A stretch of DNA of 64,000 nt from contig CAKOXP010000002.1 in assembly GCA_934130175.1 (NCBI GenBank), positions 44,850-108,849 of the forward strand, given 5' to 3'. Shown here in pieces: positions 60,946 to 64,000 of this stretch. Under the pieces are notes generated by a model that saw nothing but the letters and a program-made list of their open reading frames with translations, searched no databases and was not told the origin of the DNA. The translations under genes were made by a program, and so were the position numbers. The stretch comes from an uncultured Bacilli bacterium (GTDB lineage Bacteria > Bacillota_I > Bacilli_A > RF39 > UBA660). Numbering within the stretch: the stretch's first letter is position 1; each line of letters starts with the position of its first letter.

Positions 60946-62184
60946 ATGAATATAGATCAAAAAAAGAAAAAATATAGAGTAATTTCACTGTTTTCTGGAG
61001 CAGGAGGTATGGATTTAGGATTTATAAATGCTGGTTTTGATATTGTTTGGGCAAATGATTTTTTTAAGGAAGCAGTTGAATCCTATAAAAAAAATGTTGA
61101 TGATAGGATTGTATATGGGGATATAACAAAAATTGATAGCAAAGAGATGCCAGATGATATTGATTTAGTAATAGGTGGATTCCCTTGCCAAGGATTTTCT
61201 GTCGCAAATACAAAAAGAAGTATGAAAGATGAAAGAAATTTTCTATATAAAGAGATGTTAAGAGTTATCGACGATAAAAAGCCAAAATTTTTTGTTGCAG
61301 AAAATGTAAAAGGAATTCTTTCAATGAAAAAAGGAAAAGTCATAGAAATGATAAAAAAAGACTTTAGAAAATTAGGTTATAAAGTTGATGCAAGACTATT
61401 AAATGCTGCTGAATATGGAGTTCCACAGGCGAGAGAAAGAGTGTTAATTATTGGTAATAGAATTGGGGTAGAAAATCCATATCCAATTCCAACTCATTGG
61501 GTTGACAGCAAAAAATATGAATCAAAAGAAGGCTTGAAAGCACCAATAACAGTAGAAGAAACTATTGGTTTTTTACAAAATGTTAGACTTAGTGATAAGC
61601 CTATAACATTAGATAATGGAATGATTATTTATAATCATATGGCTGCTACCAATGTATATGATAAATTTTGGGGCAGAAAATATAAAGTTAAGCAGGAAGA
61701 TATATGTGATTATCTAAAAATGTGGCGAGATAAGGCTGGATATACAACAAAAAAAGTTGATGATCATTTTGGATATAAATATACAGCTGGTCATTGGTTT
61801 AGAAAAGATAATCATTCTGGTAGTATTCCAAATCCATCAGATTGGTGGGAGTTAAAGAAAATTTTAGGATTTGATAATAAATATGATAAAAAAGTAACAA
61901 CTATGGTCGAAAAAGAAATAAAATTTGAACAATCTTTGAGAATTACAAATTGGGATAGGCCAAGTGATACTATTACTGCAACTAGTCCTGAAATTCATAT
62001 TAATAGGGAAAGAAGATTAAGTGCCAGAGAATGTGCAATGTTACAAACATTTCCAATGGATTATGAATTTGTAGGTAGTTTAAATGTTGTTTATAGACAA
62101 ATAGGGAATGCAGTTCCAGTCAAATTGGCAGAACAAATAGCTAAAGGAATTTATGATATATTAGAAAAAAATGAAGAATCTTAA
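60946..62184 (+). CDS. DNA cytosine-C5 methyltransferase
   Basis: 412 residues. Motif I SLFSGAGGMDLGF, motif IV GGFPCQGFS with catalytic C81, motif VI ENVKG (119-123), motif VIII QARERVLIIG and motif X RQIGNAVPVKLAE are all present. The target-recognition region is between about 230 and 330; the site is not predictable. Modification half of a type II system whose nuclease gene converges on it with a 4-bp overlap. RBS AGGTGAT before ATG 60946. Confidence 0.95.
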   Translation: MNIDQKKKKYRVISLFSGAGGMDLGFINAGFDIVWANDFFKEAVESYKKNVDDRIVYGDITKIDSKEMPDDIDLVIGGFPCQGFSVANTKRSMKDERNFLYKEMLRVIDDKKPKFFVAENVKGILSMKKGKVIEMIKKDFRKLGYKVDARLLNAAEYGVPQARERVLIIGNRIGVENPYPIPTHWVDSKKYESKEGLKAPITVEETIGFLQNVRLSDKPITLDNGMIIYNHMAATNVYDKFWGRKYKVKQEDICDYLKMWRDKAGYTTKKVDDHFGYKYTAGHWFRKDNHSGSIPNPSDWWELKKILGFDNKYDKKVTTMVEKEIKFEQSLRITNWDRPSDTITATSPEIHINRERRLSARECAMLQTFPMDYEFVGSLNVVYRQIGNAVPVKLAEQIAKGIYDILEKNEES

Positions 62185-62198
62185 TTGGATTCTTCATT
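62170..62198. terminator. Palindromic terminator inside both gene ends
   Basis: AATGAAGAATC (62170-62180) and GATTCTTCATT (62188-62198) are perfect 11-bp arms around a 7-base loop. It lies over the stop codons of the convergent methyltransferase and nuclease genes and can end both transcripts. Confidence 0.75.
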
Positions 62199-63206
62199 TA
62201 GTTTATCGTATATTTTATAATATTTATGTTCACCACACCATTTTTCATTTTTAGAATTATATCTTTCTTCTAACCAAGCATCATTAAATCTGGCCGTATT
62301 ACCATTTTTTACTGCCATTAAGTATATATCCCAGTGATTGTTTTTTTTCTTTTCCACTGTCCACCAAACTACCTTCTTTTCACAATCATAGTATCCTACT
62401 TTATTTTGCCATGTTACTTTTTTCCATGTTTCAGGAATATCGGTTTGCTGCTGAATTCTATTAAATTTTGCAGATTCTGTTAATGATATAAATTCATCTT
62501 TTGCTGTAATATATCTTGGTTTATAATAAATACCTGATACTGTATCATAATATGTATATTCTTTAAAATTTGAAAATAAATCATCGTCAAATAAGTTACT
62601 TAAAGTTCCATTTGGTAAACAGGTAACTACTATACTTGGATGGTCATTACTATTTATAAAATTAAATATTCCATGATTGTCATCAGAGTAACCAATTTTT
62701 ACTAAAAAAGTTAATAGTGGCTTATGTGTTCTAGGGTCAATGGCTTGTAAATTTGATTTTACTATAAACCCAGGAAAATCTCCTGAAGCTAAAACTTTTT
62801 TATTAATAAATGAAGTTTGATTGTGCTCAAATTGAGTCGTATTTAATTCACCAGCATTGCCCACTTTATCAATTGTTTTTACATCTATGTTTAAAATAAC
62901 ATCTTCCAATTCTAATGCAATATCGCAACTAATTGGTGAAGAATAAAATCTTTCAGAGCCACTAAATTTTAAGTAAATATGATGTCTAAGTAATCTTTCA
63001 GATACTTCTTTAACTTTGTTTTTCTTTCCCCAAACTTCTTGAAGAATTTCATAATATTCCTGTGTTTCTTTCTCAATGTGCTTTAAATCTTCTAAAAAAA
63101 TTTTTGATGTAACAATATCTTCAATTACATGCATATATTTTTCTTCTAAATCTAAAATTTTATTTTGGTTAGTTTGTCTAAAATAGTCAATATGTTGTCT
63201 AGACAT
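62181..63206 (-). CDS. Probable type II restriction endonuclease
   Basis: 341 residues. Convergent with the cytosine methyltransferase. A PD-(D/E)xK-like core can be read at D95 (SCDIALELED) and D108-V-K110 (LNIDVKTID). The late region is rich in W and aromatic residues (WKKVTWQNKVGYYD, KKVVWWTVEKKKNNHWD). The family and target site are unknown to me. The frame stays open upstream into a Phe-rich stretch (to 63407), but this is only the A-tract array read backwards. ATG 63206 has AGGGG eight bases ahead, and TATAAT lies at 63231-63226 on the minus strand. Confidence 0.68.
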   Translation of the reverse strand: MSRQHIDYFRQTNQNKILDLEEKYMHVIEDIVTSKIFLEDLKHIEKETQEYYEILQEVWGKKNKVKEVSERLLRHHIYLKFSGSERFYSSPISCDIALELEDVILNIDVKTIDKVGNAGELNTTQFEHNQTSFINKKVLASGDFPGFIVKSNLQAIDPRTHKPLLTFLVKIGYSDDNHGIFNFINSNDHPSIVVTCLPNGTLSNLFDDDLFSNFKEYTYYDTVSGIYYKPRYITAKDEFISLTESAKFNRIQQQTDIPETWKKVTWQNKVGYYDCEKKVVWWTVEKKKNNHWDIYLMAVKNGNTARFNDAWLEERYNSKNEKWCGEHKYYKIYDKLNEESN

Positions 63207-63297
63207 AGGCATCACCCCTATAAAAATTATATCATCAAATACGAAAAAAACATAGTATACTAGAATCATAAATTTTAATTTATATGTTAACTGGCAC

Positions 63298-63410
63298 AAA
63301 AAAGCATTGAAAAGCATCAAAAAGCATCGAAAAACATATAAAAGCATAAAAAAGCAAAAAAATGCAAAAAAAAGCAGAAAAAAGAAAAATAAAGCACAAA
63401 AAAGCATCGG
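63298..63410. repeat. Eleven-unit 10-bp A-tract tandem repeat
   Basis: The dinucleotide GC (or a near variant) recurs at 63304, 63314, 63324, and so on to 63404, every 10 bp without a slip, each preceded by four to six A. The consensus is AAAAAGCATN, and units four (AC) and nine (GA) have drifted. A-tracts in phase with the helix make DNA strongly curved. Confidence 0.85.
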
Positions 63411-63417
63411 ATATTCA

Positions 63418-63445
63418 TTGACTTATCAAAGTCAAGTGCTACAAT
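63418..63445 (+). promoter_or_regulatory. Promoter with operator-like repeat at the right end
   Basis: TTGACT (63418-63423), 16 bp, TACAAT (63440-63445). The -35 forms an inverted repeat with AGTCAA (TTGACTTATCAAAGTCAA), so a repressor could bind here. A hairpin (GAAGAGGAC/GTCTTC area, about 63471-63492) with a long T-run follows, an early terminator or attenuator. Confidence 0.6.
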
Positions 63446-63500
63446 ATAGTAAAATGAAATAATTATGCGAAGAGGACTTAGGTCTTCTTTTTTTTCATTT

Positions 63501-63791
63501 TAAGGAGATGGTCATTATGTTTATCATCCTATTAATTTTTATATTTTTATAATAATAGGATGAACTAATAAGAATTAAAATTAAGAGAAATAAAGGATAT
63601 ATTTATTAATCATCCTTTATAAGTACCTACAAAGTAGGATGAATTTCGTAAGTACGAAATAAGAATAGCACCATAACAGTTTCTTATATTATAAGGAGTT
63701 TTTTTATTTGTGGTGCTATCTTCTTATCCTGCTTCAATTAAAAATAGTAAAAACAATAGGACAAGCATCCTATTTAGGAAGGAGGAATAGT
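63501..63791 (+). promoter_or_regulatory. Multi-hairpin leader with a short leader peptide
   Basis: AAGGAG (63502) precedes an 11-codon ORF (63517-63552, MFIILLIFIFL). Inverted repeats follow: 63524-63534 with 63553-63563 (11 bp, perfect), 63590-63598 with 63612-63620, CCTAC/GTAGG near 63625-63640, ATTTCGTA/TACGAAAT (8 bp, 63643-63660), and ATAGCACCA/TGGTGCTAT (9 bp, 63665-63719). Several share the TCATCCT string, so they could be alternative pairings. This is the layout of an attenuation leader. Confidence 0.55.
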
Positions 63792-63944
63792 TTGAGAATA
63801 TTTAAATTATATTTACCAATTGACTTATTTAATAGAATAAAATTAATGTCTAAATTTTATAGAGTATCTATTTCTAAAATGATGACAGAGTTATTAGAAA
63901 TAGGTTACTTAGAAATACTAAAAACAAATACGAAGGGAGAGTAA
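63792..63944 (+). CDS. Small ribbon-helix-helix-like protein
   Basis: 50 residues. A beta strand (RIFKLYLPI) then two helices (DLFNRIKLMSKFYRV, SISKMMTELLEIGYLEIL) match the RHH/CopG pattern for small DNA-binding proteins. The start is TTG 63792 with GGAGGAA at right spacing; the in-frame stretch upstream belongs to the leader. Such genes stand at the head of mobile-element modules. Three bases separate it from the next ORF. Confidence 0.5.
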   Translation: MRIFKLYLPIDLFNRIKLMSKFYRVSISKMMTELLEIGYLEILKTNTKGE

Positions 63945-63947
63945 TAA

Positions 63948-64000
63948 ATGGAATACGATAAATATGTAAAAATACCATGGTTTATAATTTTAGATAGAAA
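63948..64000 (+). CDS. Partial gene running off the window
   Basis: ATG 63948 opens a frame reading MEYDKYVKIPWFIILDRK up to the window end, behind GAAGGGAG at 63932. Too short to name. Its place after the RHH-like gene suggests a replication or transfer module of an integrative element. Confidence 0.4.
   Translation, partial: MEYDKYVKIPWFIILDR

Noticed and set aside
63207..63407. Phe-rich N-terminal extension of the restriction nuclease
   Set aside because: It is only the reverse reading of the A-tract array; the ribosome site at about 63215 fits the start at 63206.
63298..63410. Array considered as CRISPR
   Set aside because: Units are 10 bp with no spacers; this is a plain tandem repeat.

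Overview
The window is about 64 kb of very AT-rich DNA from a low-GC Bacillota (Firmicutes) genome. TGA is read as stop (for example at the ends of adk and the Y-family polymerase gene), so this is the standard bacterial code and not that of Mycoplasma. Reduced-genome signs (no rpmD/L30 gene in the spc operon, a decayed EcfA pair) sit beside endospore-lineage genes (Spo0A, CotF-like coat proteins, SpoIID-like and CwlD-like proteins). An uncultured gut-type Clostridia/Bacilli relative fits, but this placement is inference from gene content.

Layout. 1-343: wreckage of a Pre/Mob (MobV) plasmid relaxase. 402-9325: mixed housekeeping and spore-type genes: pepT, a DUF488-like gene with a divergent deformylase, a LysM / prealbumin-like / SpoIID-peptidoglycan-binding cluster, a CotF-like pair, tRNA-Thr(CGT) and a probably leaderless uracil-DNA glycosylase. 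9402-15791: cdaA-cdaR (c-di-AMP), spo0A, a DUF4143 ATPase and a Y-family polymerase with an SOS-like box. 15888-30131: one long S10-spc-alpha ribosomal operon (rpsJ to rplQ, with secY, adk, map, infA and rpoA) behind a strong promoter and a structured leader; rpmD and rpsD are absent. 30207-35882: the segment that in Bacillus holds ecfA1-ecfA2-ecfT-truA-rplM-rpsI. Here it starts with three extra genes, then two ATPase-like genes that have lost catalytic motifs, no ecfT, then truA, rplM and rpsI.

35956-47841: envelope genes: a CwlD-like amidase, a compact type VII secretion-like locus (EssC ATPase with FHA domain, EsaB/YukD-like protein, two small helical proteins), a SpoIID-like protein, a phospholipase C-like protein, an Abi_2 HEPN protein and an HtrA protease. 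48006-51767 (minus strand): a TasA/SipW-type surface-fibre operon with a two-module CBM2-like protein, a signal peptidase fused to a large membrane domain and a DUF5305 protein. 51923-52627: mtnN.

52684-64000: an accessory/defence island starting just after a truncated amidase gene. It holds (i) a four-gene operon coding for an Eco57I-like DNA methyltransferase, a protein with two GHKL ATPase modules and a histidine-kinase-like H-box, a stand-alone receiver protein and an HNH nuclease; (ii) a Fic protein with a fused VbhA-like antitoxin segment; (iii) a HipA-like kinase; (iv) a convergent type II cytosine R-M pair with twin promoters and a shared palindromic terminator; and (v) a regulatory region with eleven exact 10-bp periods of A-tracts, an operator-overlapped promoter and a multi-hairpin leader before small mobile-element-type genes that run off the window. 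The operon in (i) is the best candidate for a little-described system: its gene content suggests phosphorelay-type control of a modification-linked nuclease.
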